DNA of 64,000 bases from Streptoverticillium olivoreticuli subsp. olivoreticuli (GTDB lineage: Bacteria; Actinomycetota; Actinomycetes; Streptomycetales; Streptomycetaceae): assembly GCF_003391135.1 (NCBI RefSeq), contig NZ_CP031455.1, forward strand, positions 1,240,001 through 1,304,000, written 5' to 3'. The position numbers and the translations under genes are program-made. Position 1 is the first letter of the stretch, and each line of letters opens with the position of its first letter. Positions 8,397 to 17,121 of this stretch are shown here, piece after piece. Below the pieces are notes generated by a model. The model was not told where the DNA came from, made no database searches, and saw nothing but the letters and a program-made list of their open reading frames with translations.

Positions 8397-9989
8397 CTAC
8401 CCGATGGTGAAGGCGGACGGCGGTGTGGGGTTGTCGGCGTTGTCGTAGCCGATGGCGCAGTACGTCCAGGGGGCTTCGGAACCCTTCAGGGTCGCGGGCA
8501 CTCCCAGGTAGGGCCGGTAGCCCTCCGGGTCGGAGCAGTCGGTGCCGGCCTTCGGCCCGTACTTGATCTTGTACGAGGTGATCTCCCACGGCATGTAGAC
8601 GGGACGCACCCAGTACGTGGAGTCCGCTCCGGTGCCGAACTGCTGGATGTCGGCCTGAGGAGCCACGGTCGGCGGGGTGTTGTCGACGCGCGCGTAGGCG
8701 TACGACGGGTGCGCGAGCGACTTCGCCCACTCGGCGCCGCCCAGGTGGGCATCCGGTCCGCCGACGGCGCACAGCACGTACAGGTTGTCGTGCCCGGGCA
8801 GGAGTTCGGTGTACGCCAGCCCCGTGGCGGGCAGGGGCCGGGGCCGGGTGTAGCCGCGCGGGTCGGTGCAGTCGACGGCGCCGAACGGGCCGGTCTTGAA
8901 GGCGGCGTACGCGTGGTGCGCGTCCTTGCGCGGTGTGACGCGGGCGTCCCAGCGGGCGGGGCCCTGCGGGGTGTTGCTCTGCGTGTGCTGCCCAGACGAG
9001 GCGACGTCGGCCTGCTCGCCCCGGTCGAGCCGGCAGCCGTTCCGGTCCAGCCGCAGGCCCGTACCGTCCAGGCAGGAGGCGACCGCGTCGACCGGTGTCG
9101 CGTAGACGGTGTTGTCCTTGGGAACCACCAGCCCGGACGCGCCGCCCTCGCAGGGGCGGCCGAGGCCGCAGCCGAGGTAGCCGGGCGTGGACACGGTGTT
9201 GAGCATGCCCACGATCTGCTCGCCGCTCGCGGTGGTGACGGGGCCGCCGGAGGAGCCGCCGCTGATGCCGAGGCAGTCGGTGCGGGTGAAGTCCCGCCAC
9301 AGCCAGGTGTATTCGTGCAGGGCGACCGAGGACGCCGTCGCCTTGCAGGCGGACAGCCGCAGATACCGCCGGTCGGGGTCCACACCGTCGGTCGGGGCAT
9401 GCGCCGCCTGCAGCGGGGTGCCCGGAGCGGGACGGGCGGCGGCGAGCGTGCGGGGCGTCACGTTCAGCCGGGCCAGCTCGCCGTAGGTGGCGGAGAGCCG
9501 GAGCACCGAGACGTCGATGCCCTTCATCGTCGCGTAGGCGACGCGCTCGACGGGGAACGTCCTGTGCTCGGCGGTGTTGTCGTGGAAATACGCGGGGGTG
9601 AAGCTCCAGTCGGGCCCCGCGGGCTGGTCGACGACGACCTCATTGGTCTTCATCGTGTCGCTGACGCAGTGCCCGTTGCTCAGGACGAGCGCCTTGGCGC
9701 CGGGGTCCGGCTTGCCCGAGGCGTGGACGAGCGTCGCCGTGCAGGTGGTGCCGCCGCCCCCGACGAGACGGCCGGACGAACGGAACTTCCGGCCGGCGGC
9801 GGAGCCGGAGTCGATGAGCGGTGCGTCCTCCGGGTCCGCCTGCGCGCCGGCCCGGACATCGGCCCGCGGCAGTTGCACGGCCTGCGCCTGGCCTCCGTAG
9901 ATCAGCCCCGCGGCGACGACGCCGCAGGCGCCCACGGCCAACGGGCCGCGTATTCGGCCGAGAACACGGGGAAGAAAGGCGTCTCTCAA
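8397..9989 (-). CDS. Secreted trypsin-like serine protease with C-terminal repeat region
   Basis: 530 residues. A TTG at 9989 preceded by GGAGGA is taken as start. The N-terminus is basic with a hydrophobic run (GPLAVGACGVVAAGLIYGG) ending in AQA, a Sec signal. Triad motifs are LSNGHCV, GIDVSVLRL and GISGGSSGGPV, the last containing the nucleophilic Ser. After the protease domain, about 190 residues contain two related units, each with a DC(T/S)DP(R/E)GY motif (around VDCTDPRGY and TDCSDPEGY) ending in an aromatic-Cys segment. They may bind the substrate or the cell surface. The two units appear to be an internal duplication. Confidence 0.8.
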   Translation of the reverse strand: MRDAFLPRVLGRIRGPLAVGACGVVAAGLIYGGQAQAVQLPRADVRAGAQADPEDAPLIDSGSAAGRKFRSSGRLVGGGGTTCTATLVHASGKPDPGAKALVLSNGHCVSDTMKTNEVVVDQPAGPDWSFTPAYFHDNTAEHRTFPVERVAYATMKGIDVSVLRLSATYGELARLNVTPRTLAAARPAPGTPLQAAHAPTDGVDPDRRYLRLSACKATASSVALHEYTWLWRDFTRTDCLGISGGSSGGPVTTASGEQIVGMLNTVSTPGYLGCGLGRPCEGGASGLVVPKDNTVYATPVDAVASCLDGTGLRLDRNGCRLDRGEQADVASSGQHTQSNTPQGPARWDARVTPRKDAHHAYAAFKTGPFGAVDCTDPRGYTRPRPLPATGLAYTELLPGHDNLYVLCAVGGPDAHLGGAEWAKSLAHPSYAYARVDNTPPTVAPQADIQQFGTGADSTYWVRPVYMPWEITSYKIKYGPKAGTDCSDPEGYRPYLGVPATLKGSEAPWTYCAIGYDNADNPTPPSAFTIG

Positions 9990-10199
9990 GGCGGTCCTCC
10001 ATGATCGGCGACTCCGTGGATGCCCCGACTTTCGCAGAGGCTTCGATCGCCTACGAGGGGAGGGTTCCGCTTTCGGTCATGTACGCACAGCGATCAACGG
10101 GCCGTACGGGCAGGGGCTTTCGCGGGATGAGCCGCGCTCCATGGGTGCCCGCGTGATCACTGTGCGTGGCCCGGGCTGCCGTGTGGCGCCGCGATCGGC

Positions 10200-11471
10200 T
10201 CAAAAGCGGTGGGCCGGGATTCCGGTCGGCCGAAGCCGCACCGGCAGCACCTCCGCACTGTTTCCCACGAAGCTGGGGTGCGGCGGAAGATCGTGGTCGG
10301 GGACGGCGAGCCCGAGGTCCGGGTAGCGGGTGAAGAGCGCCCTCAGGGCGATCGTCGCCTCCAGCCGGGCCAGCGGTGCCCCCAGGCAATAGTGCGGGCC
10401 GTGGCCGAAGGAGAGGTGGCGGGCCGCGGGGCGCCGGGTGATGTCGAAGCGGGCCGCGTCGGGGCCGTACGCCCGCTCGTCGCGGCCGGCGGCGGTGTAC
10501 GAGGCGAGCACCGGGGTGCCCCGGGGAATGACCGTGCCACCGACCGTCAGGTCGCGGGTCGGATAGCGGAACGGGAAGAAGCTCACCGGGCTGTCGTAGC
10601 GCAGGGTCTCCTCGACCACGTCCGCCCAGTCGGCCTTTCCCGTGCGCACCAGCTCTCGCTGCTCCGGGTACGCGCACAGCGCCCGTACCGCGTTGGTGAT
10701 CAGGTTGAGCGTGGTCTCGTGTCCCGCGACGACCATGAGCAGCAGGGTGCCGACCAGTTCGCGGTCGGTGAGCCGGTCGCTGTCCTCGGCCTGCGCGGCC
10801 AGGAGCGCGCTGGTGAGGTCGTCGCCCGGGGCCGCCCGGCGGCGGGCGACGACGAGGGCGAGGACGTCGGCCATGTCCCGGTTGACGGCCAGGGCCCGCT
10901 GCGGGGTGGTCGTGGTGCTCACGATCAGAGTCGACAACTGGTGCAGTCCGTCCCGCAGGTCCGGGTCGACGCCCAGCAGCTCGCTGATGACGGCCATGGG
11001 CAGGGGAAGGGCGAAGTGCTCGCGCAGGTCGACCGCCGCCGCGGCGTCCGTGCCCCCGTAGGGCGCGGCCCGGCCCAGCGTGTCCAGCAGCCGGGCCGTC
11101 AATTCCTCGACACGGGGCCGCAGTCCTTCGATGCGTCGCGGGGTGAGGACTTGGGTGACCAGCCCGCGCAGCCGCCGGTGGTCGTCCCCGTCCGCGGTGG
11201 TCATACCCTCGACGGTGGCGAAGGTGGCCAGCGGCCACCCCGGCGGTATGGCGCCCTCGCGCAGTGCCGTGAAGTGGCGGGCGTTCTTGGCGACTTCGGG
11301 GTGGGCGAGGAACTCCTTCAACTCCTCGTACCGGGTGACCGCCACGGCGGCGACGTCGCCGGGCAGCACCACGGGCACGACCGGGCCCCGCGCGCGCAGC
11401 CGCTCGTTGGCCGCGTGCTGGCCGGCTCCGGTCACGTCGAGGCGGTGCGGTGCGTCGGATCGGTCCTGCAT
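10200..11471 (-). CDS. Cytochrome P450, canonical
   Basis: 423 residues. I-helix VVAGHETT, ExxR as EETLR and heme loop FGHGPHYCLG are all standard, in contrast to the two P450s at 3.4-5.8 kb. ATG 11471 follows a GAGGAG ribosome site. No ferredoxin or reductase gene is adjacent, so redox partners must come from elsewhere. The upstream gap has an inverted repeat TGCGGGGT (11498-11505) / ACCCCGCA (11531-11538) that could be an operator. The substrate is unknown. Confidence 0.9.
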   Translation of the reverse strand: MQDRSDAPHRLDVTGAGQHAANERLRARGPVVPVVLPGDVAAVAVTRYEELKEFLAHPEVAKNARHFTALREGAIPPGWPLATFATVEGMTTADGDDHRRLRGLVTQVLTPRRIEGLRPRVEELTARLLDTLGRAAPYGGTDAAAAVDLREHFALPLPMAVISELLGVDPDLRDGLHQLSTLIVSTTTTPQRALAVNRDMADVLALVVARRRAAPGDDLTSALLAAQAEDSDRLTDRELVGTLLLMVVAGHETTLNLITNAVRALCAYPEQRELVRTGKADWADVVEETLRYDSPVSFFPFRYPTRDLTVGGTVIPRGTPVLASYTAAGRDERAYGPDAARFDITRRPAARHLSFGHGPHYCLGAPLARLEATIALRALFTRYPDLGLAVPDHDLPPHPSFVGNSAEVLPVRLRPTGIPAHRF

Positions 11472-11732
11472 CTGAGGCTCCTCGGGACGTGGGTGACTGC
11501 GGGGTGCGGGTAGTGACCCACCCTGTCCGTACCCCGCACGGCCACGCGCTCACGCCGCCCGGCCATCACGCGCTGCGCCCACAGCCGACCGCTCGCGGGC
11601 AGCGGCTTGATACCGACCGGCCACGACCGGCCAGGGTTCCCGGCTCCCCGGATGACGCGAATTGGTACGGACAACTCCGTTCCGGAAGAGCAGCGTTGGG
11701 GCGGTTCAGACTCCTGAAGAACTCGAGGACGG

Positions 11733-12674
11733 ATGCCCATGAAGACTCCGAAGCCCCTCAGGTCCGCCGCGCTCCTGGCAGTTCCGCTCGCGGTGGGCAT
11801 GGCGCTGAGCGTCGCCACGGCGCCCGCCGCCTCGGCCGCTCCCCCCGCGCCGGGCCCGCATCCGGCGGTCGACGTCACGCTCAGGAACGCCGACAACGGC
11901 CGCACGCTGAACGTCCGGACCGATGACGGCGTCAGAGTGGAGCTGACGGGCTCCCGCTCGGAGGGCGCCACATGGGCGTGGAGCGTGCCCACGACGAGCG
12001 GCTCCCAGGTCTTCGACCGCACGACGGCCGGTACGTCGCGGGACGGCAACGCGACGGCCACGTTCCGCGCGGTACGGCCCGGTACCGCCGAGATCGAGGC
12101 GTACCAGCGGTGCATCCCGGAACCCGGCTACTTCTGTCCGCAGATCGTGATCCCGTGGAAGGTGACCTTCACGGTGGACGAGCCGACGCGCCAGGCGGTC
12201 CGGGCCGCTCCGGCCGAGCTGTCCCTCCTCGGTCTCATCGACCGGGCGACGGCCCGGGTCCGCGCCTCGTATCCACAAGCGGTGCTGATGGTCGCGGAGG
12301 GGAACGCGCCGAGCGGGCCGACCCGGGACATGGCCGACGTGACGCACTGGCGGTTCGTCTTCAACAACCGTGACAACTCCTCCGTGGAGATCAGCGGAGA
12401 CCTCGACGGCACGCTCGGGTCGATCACCAAGCACGGCAGCAGGTGGATCGGTGCCCTGCCGATCGACGAGAAGGTCACGATGACGCCCGCCCAGGCGTAC
12501 GACCGGCTCCAGGAAGCCGACCACGACGAGGCGTTCCGCTATGTCTCGCTCGTGAAGCCGATGGGGACGCCTCCCTGGCGCCTGCAGTACCACTTCTCCC
12601 ACCACCCCGGTGGCTGCGACGGCTATGCCGTGTTCGTCGGCTGGGGAGACGTCTCACCCATCTGCGGAGGCTGA
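11733..12674 (+). CDS. Secreted protein of unknown function with an N-terminal Ig-like (possibly chagasin-like) domain
   Basis: 313 residues with a clear Sec signal (LLAVPLAVGMALSVATAPAASA). Residues about 45-155 form a beta-rich segment: VRVELTGS..., W-x-W, and TFRAVRPGTAEIEAYQRC followed by a Val/Thr-rich strand. This order resembles chagasin-type (I42) cysteine-protease inhibitor or Ig-like folds, but the diagnostic loops are not clear. The C-terminal half has a Trp/Phe-rich mixed alpha/beta region ending in Cys-containing GDVSPICGG. A GAGGACGG ribosome site favours ATG 11733. It terminates in a very strong hairpin. Confidence 0.6.
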   Translation: MPMKTPKPLRSAALLAVPLAVGMALSVATAPAASAAPPAPGPHPAVDVTLRNADNGRTLNVRTDDGVRVELTGSRSEGATWAWSVPTTSGSQVFDRTTAGTSRDGNATATFRAVRPGTAEIEAYQRCIPEPGYFCPQIVIPWKVTFTVDEPTRQAVRAAPAELSLLGLIDRATARVRASYPQAVLMVAEGNAPSGPTRDMADVTHWRFVFNNRDNSSVEISGDLDGTLGSITKHGSRWIGALPIDEKVTMTPAQAYDRLQEADHDEAFRYVSLVKPMGTPPWRLQYHFSHHPGGCDGYAVFVGWGDVSPICGG

Positions 12675-12708
12675 GCGAGGAGCCCGGCGGAATTCCGGGT
12701 CCTGCCGC

Positions 12709-12751
12709 GCCGTCGGCCTGCCGCATCCATGGGATGCGGCAGGCCGACGGC
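12709..12751. terminator. Strong bidirectional terminator
   Basis: A perfect stem of about 20 bp (arms 12709-12728 and 12732-12751) with a 3-base ATG loop lies between convergent genes ending at 12674 and 12788. Confidence 0.75.
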
Positions 12752-12787
12752 CGTTCAAAACTCCCTTTCACCGAACTCGGCGCACGC

Positions 12788-13576
12788 TCACTTGCCTTCC
12801 TTCTTTTCCTCATTCACCGCGGCGGTCCCGTTGTCGCCGGGGATGGGCGTGGACTTCCCCGTGCCGGAGCCCGGCGCCTTCTGATGGGGGACTTCCACCT
12901 TGGTGGCCGAGGTGAACACCTTCGCGTTCCGGGCCCCGCACGACGCCTTTTCGTCGGCGGTCATGGGGCGGGTCTTGACGACCACGGCGCTCTTGACCCC
13001 GTCGGTGTCATTCGGCGCGGGGCTGGTGATGGTGTCGTCCCAGAACCAGTAGTAGTGGCCCCAGTGCGGGTTGTCGTAGTGGGTCTGCCATCTGCCGTCG
13101 ACCTGGTGCATGACCTGGGCCCGGGAGATCCAGCCCACCTCGCCGGGCTGGACCGTCATGCCCAGGTTGCCGCCGTCCGAGTGCTCGGTGCTCCAGGTGT
13201 GCCCGTATTTCGCGGTGACGCTCAGGTCCACGATGCCCGCTATCTTGCCGCCGCTCGTGATGGAGACCTCGAGCGAGTCCGACGATCCCACGGAGTCCGA
13301 CCAGCTCAGCCCCTGCGTCGCGGGGGACGTGCTGCAGTTGTAGAGGGTGTCGGACACCTGGTGGTAGTCGCCGAGGTAGGCCTTCTTGACCACCGGGTTG
13401 TTGAACGTGCACTTGCCGGTGCCGCTGGCGCAGTCGGCCATGAGCTGGTCGGTGGTCGGCTCGTCGGCGGCCGCGGCGGGAAATGCGGCGGAGCCGAGAA
13501 CGACGGCTGCGGCGGCACCTGCGAACAGCGTCCGCCCGCCGTGTGCCTTCCAGGGCTTCATCGTTGCCATGAGCAT
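12788..13576 (-). CDS. Secreted beta-rich protein, possibly aerolysin/ETX-like
   Basis: 262 residues with a signal peptide (TLFAGAAAAVVLGSAAFPAAAA). The mature part has paired Cys residues near its start and a central stretch with alternating polar/hydrophobic pattern: SDSLEVSITSGGKIAGIVDL, then SVTAKYGHTW. This pattern resembles the amphipathic hairpin region of aerolysin/ETX-type proteins. Trp- and His-rich segments (GHYYWFWDD) and a charged Gly/Ser/Pro tail follow. The toxin-like fold is a guess from pattern only. Several in-frame ATGs exist (13576, 13570, 13561), and AAGGA upstream fits 13576. Confidence 0.55.
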   Translation of the reverse strand: MLMATMKPWKAHGGRTLFAGAAAAVVLGSAAFPAAAADEPTTDQLMADCASGTGKCTFNNPVVKKAYLGDYHQVSDTLYNCSTSPATQGLSWSDSVGSSDSLEVSITSGGKIAGIVDLSVTAKYGHTWSTEHSDGGNLGMTVQPGEVGWISRAQVMHQVDGRWQTHYDNPHWGHYYWFWDDTITSPAPNDTDGVKSAVVVKTRPMTADEKASCGARNAKVFTSATKVEVPHQKAPGSGTGKSTPIPGDNGTAAVNEEKKEGK

Positions 13577-13705
13577 TACCTGCGATCCTTGAGGAATTGG
13601 GAATATGCGGTCCGGTCACCCCCGCGGATTCAGGCTGCTGCAGTGAGGTGGCGGCGGAGAACCAATGAATGGCAAAACCCCCTCCGCTTATCCCGGAAAA
13701 TCCCT

Positions 13706-13870
13706 TCACCCGGATAGACGTTTTCTATTCCGCCACTTCACCGTGGATCCATCGCTGTTGGAGTGGACACCGTGGACGAGACGTTTGACCTCGCGGAGGA
13801 CGGGGGCTGTCTCCACGGCCTGGACGTCGGGGAGCGTGCCGACGCGATGGTTGAGGTAGTGGTCCGAACG
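13706..13870 (-). pseudogene. Remnant of an Lrp/AsnC-family regulator (C-terminal end)
   Basis: Within a 371-base interval without intact genes (13577-13947), the - strand reads SDHYLNHRVGTLPDVQAVET followed by APVLREVKRLV. This matches the usual end of the ligand-binding RAM domain of Lrp/AsnC regulators. No helix-turn-helix domain precedes it, because codons upstream of about 13870 are not protein-like. It is therefore an N-terminally deleted regulator. Nothing else is seen in the interval. Confidence 0.55.
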
Positions 13871-13947
13871 CGCCTGGCCCGCACACATTGCCCCGGGCTG
13901 GTGGCCCCGCCCGAGCCGCGGCCACCGAAGCCGTCGACGCAACAGGC

Positions 13948-14808
13948 TCAGCCGCCGAGCTCCTCGGCCTCCACCCAGGTGGCCATCAGCGACTGGACGG
14001 CCGAGCCGTCCCGGTCGGCGAGCTTGGTGGCCGTGAAGTCGCGGGCCCAGTCGGAGGTCTGGACCCGGAACGCCGGCCGCTCCGCGGTCAGCGCGTCGAT
14101 GACCGCGGCGGCGGCCTCGGCCGGGGTCTGGGCGTTGCCGAAGGACTGCTGGGTGCGGGCGATGTAGGCCCGGAGCGCGGGGGCGTACGGGCCGGCCGCG
14201 GCCACCAGCGCCGGGATGTCGACCCCCAGGGCGGCCACGAACTCGCTGGCGACCGCGCCCGGTTCGACCACGCTCACGTCCACGCCGACAGTTGCCGCGA
14301 CCGGGGCCAGCGACTCCATGAAGCCCTCCACCGCGAACTTCGCGGCGCAGTACGCCTCGTTGAAGGGCTGGCCGATCACCCCGCCGACGCTCGTCACGGT
14401 GACGAGGCGGCCGCGCGACGCGCGCAGGTGCGGCAGCGCGGCGCGCGTCACCTCGACGACGCCGAAGTAGTTGACCTCCATCGCACGACGGATAGCGGCC
14501 ATGTCGTCCTGCTCGACGGTACCGAGGTGACCCGCGCCCGCGTTGTTGACCACGGCGTCCAGGCGGCCGTGCTCGGCGACGGCCTCCGCCAGGCAGGCGG
14601 TGACGGACTCCGCGTCGGTCACGTCCAGCCGTTCGACCCGGACCCGATCGGCGACGCCCGCCTCGGACGCGGCCTTCAGCAGGGCGTCCGCCTTGCGCGG
14701 GTCACGCATCGTCGCGACGACCTTCCAGCCGGCCCGCGCCGCGCCCACGGCGGTGGCGAGGCCGATGCCCGAGGATGTGCCGGTGATGAGAACGGTCCTG
14801 TCGGTCAC
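13948..14808 (-). CDS. Short-chain dehydrogenase/reductase
   Basis: 286 residues starting at GTG 14808 behind AAGGAGA. An open frame extends further upstream but crosses the operator, so this start is preferred. The cofactor motif TGTSSGIG is at the N-terminus, NNAG follows, and catalytic Ser plus YCAAK appear in the active-site segment. It is a classical SDR acting on a hydroxyl/keto substrate with NAD(P). It is divergently transcribed from a MarR gene, with a nested palindrome in the 86-base gap, so it is very probably repressed by that MarR protein. Confidence 0.9.
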   Translation of the reverse strand: MTDRTVLITGTSSGIGLATAVGAARAGWKVVATMRDPRKADALLKAASEAGVADRVRVERLDVTDAESVTACLAEAVAEHGRLDAVVNNAGAGHLGTVEQDDMAAIRRAMEVNYFGVVEVTRAALPHLRASRGRLVTVTSVGGVIGQPFNEAYCAAKFAVEGFMESLAPVAATVGVDVSVVEPGAVASEFVAALGVDIPALVAAAGPYAPALRAYIARTQQSFGNAQTPAEAAAAVIDALTAERPAFRVQTSDWARDFTATKLADRDGSAVQSLMATWVEAEELGG

Positions 14809-14831
14809 AAGGTCTCCTTGACGTGCGTGCA

Positions 14832-14876
14832 TTGCGTGTGTGTACACACAATAGAGTTGTGTGTACACACACGCAA
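14832..14876. promoter_or_regulatory. Nested palindromic MarR operator
   Basis: Two perfect 20-bp arms (14832-14851 and 14857-14876) form an inverted repeat around TAGAG. Each arm itself holds the 14-bp palindrome TGTGTGTACACACA (14837-14850 and 14858-14871). It is centred between the divergent starts at 14808 and 14895, so two repressor dimers could cover both promoters. Confidence 0.75.
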
Positions 14877-14894
14877 GTGACTAAACTTCACCTC

Positions 14895-15347
14895 ATGGCG
14901 CGCAACGAACTCACCCTGGGCTCCCTCACCGCCCGCGACCACGCCTTCTACGGCCTGGTGTGGGCCGGGACCACTCTCAGCGCACGGGTCGACCAGGCGC
15001 TGATACGGGCCCACGACCTCCCGCTCTCCTGGTTCGAGGTGATGCTCTGGCTCAGCGGCCAGGACGAGCCGGTCGCTGCGTCGGAGCTCGGCGCGAAGAC
15101 GCTGCTCAGCCGCAGCCAGGTCTCCCGGGTGGTCGATTCGCTGAGCGGCCGGGGACTGGCCGAGCGAGTGCCCTCGCCGACAGACGCGCGTTCCGTACGG
15201 ATCGCCCTGACCGAGGCCGGTCGACGCGCCTTCGCCGAGGCGGACGCGACACGGCGGGCGGCGCTGGCCGAACCCTTCGACGACCGCCTCGACGACGAGG
15301 ACATCGAGGCACTCGAACGGGTCTGGGCCAAGCTCAAGGCGTCCTGA
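14895..15347 (+). CDS. MarR-family transcriptional regulator
   Basis: 150 residues with the MarR winged-helix pattern: helices through SWFEVMLWLSG, the recognition helix SELGAKTLLSRSQVSRVVDSL, and wing ERVPSPTDARSVRIALTEAG with the conserved D-x-R. An open frame begins earlier, but those codons lie in the operator, so ATG 14895 is chosen. It is expected to repress itself and the divergent SDR through the palindrome between them and to release on binding an aromatic or other small ligand. Confidence 0.9.
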   Translation: MARNELTLGSLTARDHAFYGLVWAGTTLSARVDQALIRAHDLPLSWFEVMLWLSGQDEPVAASELGAKTLLSRSQVSRVVDSLSGRGLAERVPSPTDARSVRIALTEAGRRAFAEADATRRAALAEPFDDRLDDEDIEALERVWAKLKAS

Positions 15348-15424
15348 CCCCAGGGCCCGCGGCATGCGGCCGATGACGACGATTCGGCCCCACCGGTTCG
15401 ATGCCGTACTGTTCACCGTACCGA

Positions 15425-15498
15425 CGCGGGGTGGAGCAGCTCGGTAGCTCGCTGGGCTCATAACCCAGAGGTCGCAGGTTCAAATCCTGTCCCCGCTA
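15425..15498 (+). tRNA. Initiator tRNA-fMet (CAT)
   Basis: A complete 74-base cloverleaf without encoded CCA. The acceptor stem GCGGGG/CCCCGC has an unpaired position 1-72 (C with T). The anticodon loop is CTCATAA on a stem with three consecutive G-C pairs, and the T-arm is GGTTCAAATCC. The 1-72 mismatch and three G-C pairs are hallmarks of initiator tRNA. A hairpin terminator follows. Confidence 0.95.
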
Positions 15499-15505
15499 CT
15501 CGCAT

Positions 15506-15536
15506 GAAGGCCCGGCAGCTCGGCTGTCGGGCCTTC
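15506..15536 (+). terminator. Terminator of the tRNA-fMet gene
   Basis: Stem GAAGGCCCGGCAG (15506-15518) pairs with CTGTCGGGCCTTC (15524-15536) with one G-U pair and a 5-base loop, followed by GTTG. Confidence 0.7.
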
Positions 15537-15677
15537 GTTGCGTGCCGGCACGGCTGGCACGGCCGGCACGGGGTTCCGTGAACGCGATGCCACGGCGGCG
15601 GGTACGGCGCTGATCGTTTGCACGTGACGTAGCGGCATGTGCTGTTGTGGGGCTGCGAGCGAAAGGCGGAGTTTCCG

Positions 15678-16568
15678 ATGACATTCAGCACCCCCACGCC
15701 ACCCCTCACCGTCAAGATCGGCGAGGCCGCCGCCCTGGCCGGCACCACGCCCCGTGCCATCAGGCACTACCACCAGGTCGGGCTGCTCCCGGAACCCGGG
15801 CGCGGCGGCGACGACCGGCGCCGCTACGGCTACGAGGACATCGTGCGTCTGCTGTGGATCCGGCGGATGACCGAGGCCGGGCTGAGCCTGGACGGCATCC
15901 GCACCGTGCTCACGGCCGATGACGTCCGGGGCCGGCGCGCGATCCTCGACAGCCTCGAGGAAGACCTCGCGGAGAAGGAGGCCGCCATCCGCTCCCAGCG
16001 CGCGGTCCTGCGGCGCCTGCGCCAGGCCGACAGCGACGTCGGGCTGCTCTCCCCCGCCGTGGGCGAGGTGCTGGACCGGGTCGGCGCGGGTCCGCTGCGC
16101 GCGGACGAGCTCGACACGCTGCTGGTCACGGAGCGGTTCTTCGGCCCTGAAGAGGCAGCGATGCAGGCCGCGGGCTTCGGTGTCCTCTCGGCCGACGAAG
16201 CGCTGCGCGCCGAGCAGGACCGTCTCGACCGTGCCGCCCGAGCCCTCTCGGGCCCGGACGATCCGGGCATCGGGGATCTCGCCGCCCAGTACGTCGCCCA
16301 CTATCAGGCCATGGAGGACGCCGAGCGCGCCGCCGGGATCGACCATGACGAGCACCACGCGCCGATCGAGGTCGACGAGGAGACGGGCGAGGTCCGCTGG
16401 CCCGCCATGGACGAGGCACTGCGCCTTCCGTCCGAGGCGACGCCGGTGGAGCTGCGGATCGCGGAACTGATCGGTGAGCTCTTGGGCGAACAGATCGCGC
16501 AGGAGCACGAGGCCACCGGGCAGTGCGCTCCGCCCGGGCCCTCGCACCGGGACGACGCGCGCGGGTGA
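15678..16568 (+). CDS. MerR-family transcriptional regulator
   Basis: 296 residues, starting at ATG 15678 behind AAAGGCGGAG. The N-terminal MerR domain is clear: KIGEAAALAGTTPRAIRHYHQVGLLP, then a wing and RLLWIRRMTEAGLSLDGIRTVL. An Ala/Arg/Glu-rich coiled coil (about 95-125) follows. The C-terminal ~170 residues are acidic and may be an effector domain; no Cys cluster for metals is seen. Its targets are unknown, and no divergent partner gene lies next to it. Confidence 0.85.
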   Translation: MTFSTPTPPLTVKIGEAAALAGTTPRAIRHYHQVGLLPEPGRGGDDRRRYGYEDIVRLLWIRRMTEAGLSLDGIRTVLTADDVRGRRAILDSLEEDLAEKEAAIRSQRAVLRRLRQADSDVGLLSPAVGEVLDRVGAGPLRADELDTLLVTERFFGPEEAAMQAAGFGVLSADEALRAEQDRLDRAARALSGPDDPGIGDLAAQYVAHYQAMEDAERAAGIDHDEHHAPIEVDEETGEVRWPAMDEALRLPSEATPVELRIAELIGELLGEQIAQEHEATGQCAPPGPSHRDDARG

Positions 16569-17121
16569 TCCGGGTGGGCAAGGCGCGAAAGCCCTTGTCC
16601 GAGGCACGGCGGCACGCGGTGGCGAGCACCGCGACCATCCTGGAGATCCGCCCACCCGTCCGTACGGGCGGTACGTGCCGTGCCGTGCCGGGCGCCGTGC
16701 CCCGCTGCTGGACATACACTGCAGGGGTGTCGGGCAGGTCCCTGCTCCGCCCGGCCACCTGAACACAGCCTCCGAGCCGGACCAGCGGGTCCGGCCACCC
16801 GGAATCCGGTCGGCCCAGGAAAGGGGTCCGGCCCGGAACCGGTCGCGCGGTGCGCCAGGTAGCGACGCCCGGCCGGTCCGGCCCTTCGGCTCGCACGCAG
16901 ATATCCCCCTGTGGGGCCCGCTCGCCCGCACAACGCCGCCGACCGCCCGGCCCCTTGCCGCACGTGCCCCGCACCGCGCAGAAGAGGACGGCACCCGGCC
17001 GGTCAGCACGGCCCCGGCGCCGCCGGGCCGTGGTCGACAACGCGGTTCCGGTTCACCGTCACCCCTGCCGCGAGGCCGGGACACGCGCAGTGCGCCGCCG
17101 ACCGCTTCCGAGGGGACAGCC
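16569..17121. other. 553-base interval without a recognised gene
   Basis: No convincing coding signal was seen. Long open frames across it are low-complexity Arg/Pro/Gly translations typical of GC-rich shadow frames. A TACACT box near 16719-16724 could be a -10 element for the Mur ligase gene, but no matching -35 is obvious. Confidence 0.4.

Noticed and set aside
16474..17121. Upstream extension of the Mur ligase frame by about 216 codons
   Set aside because: Low-complexity Pro/Arg residues overlapping the MerR gene end; GTG 17122 has a good ribosome site and matches the MurE N-terminus.
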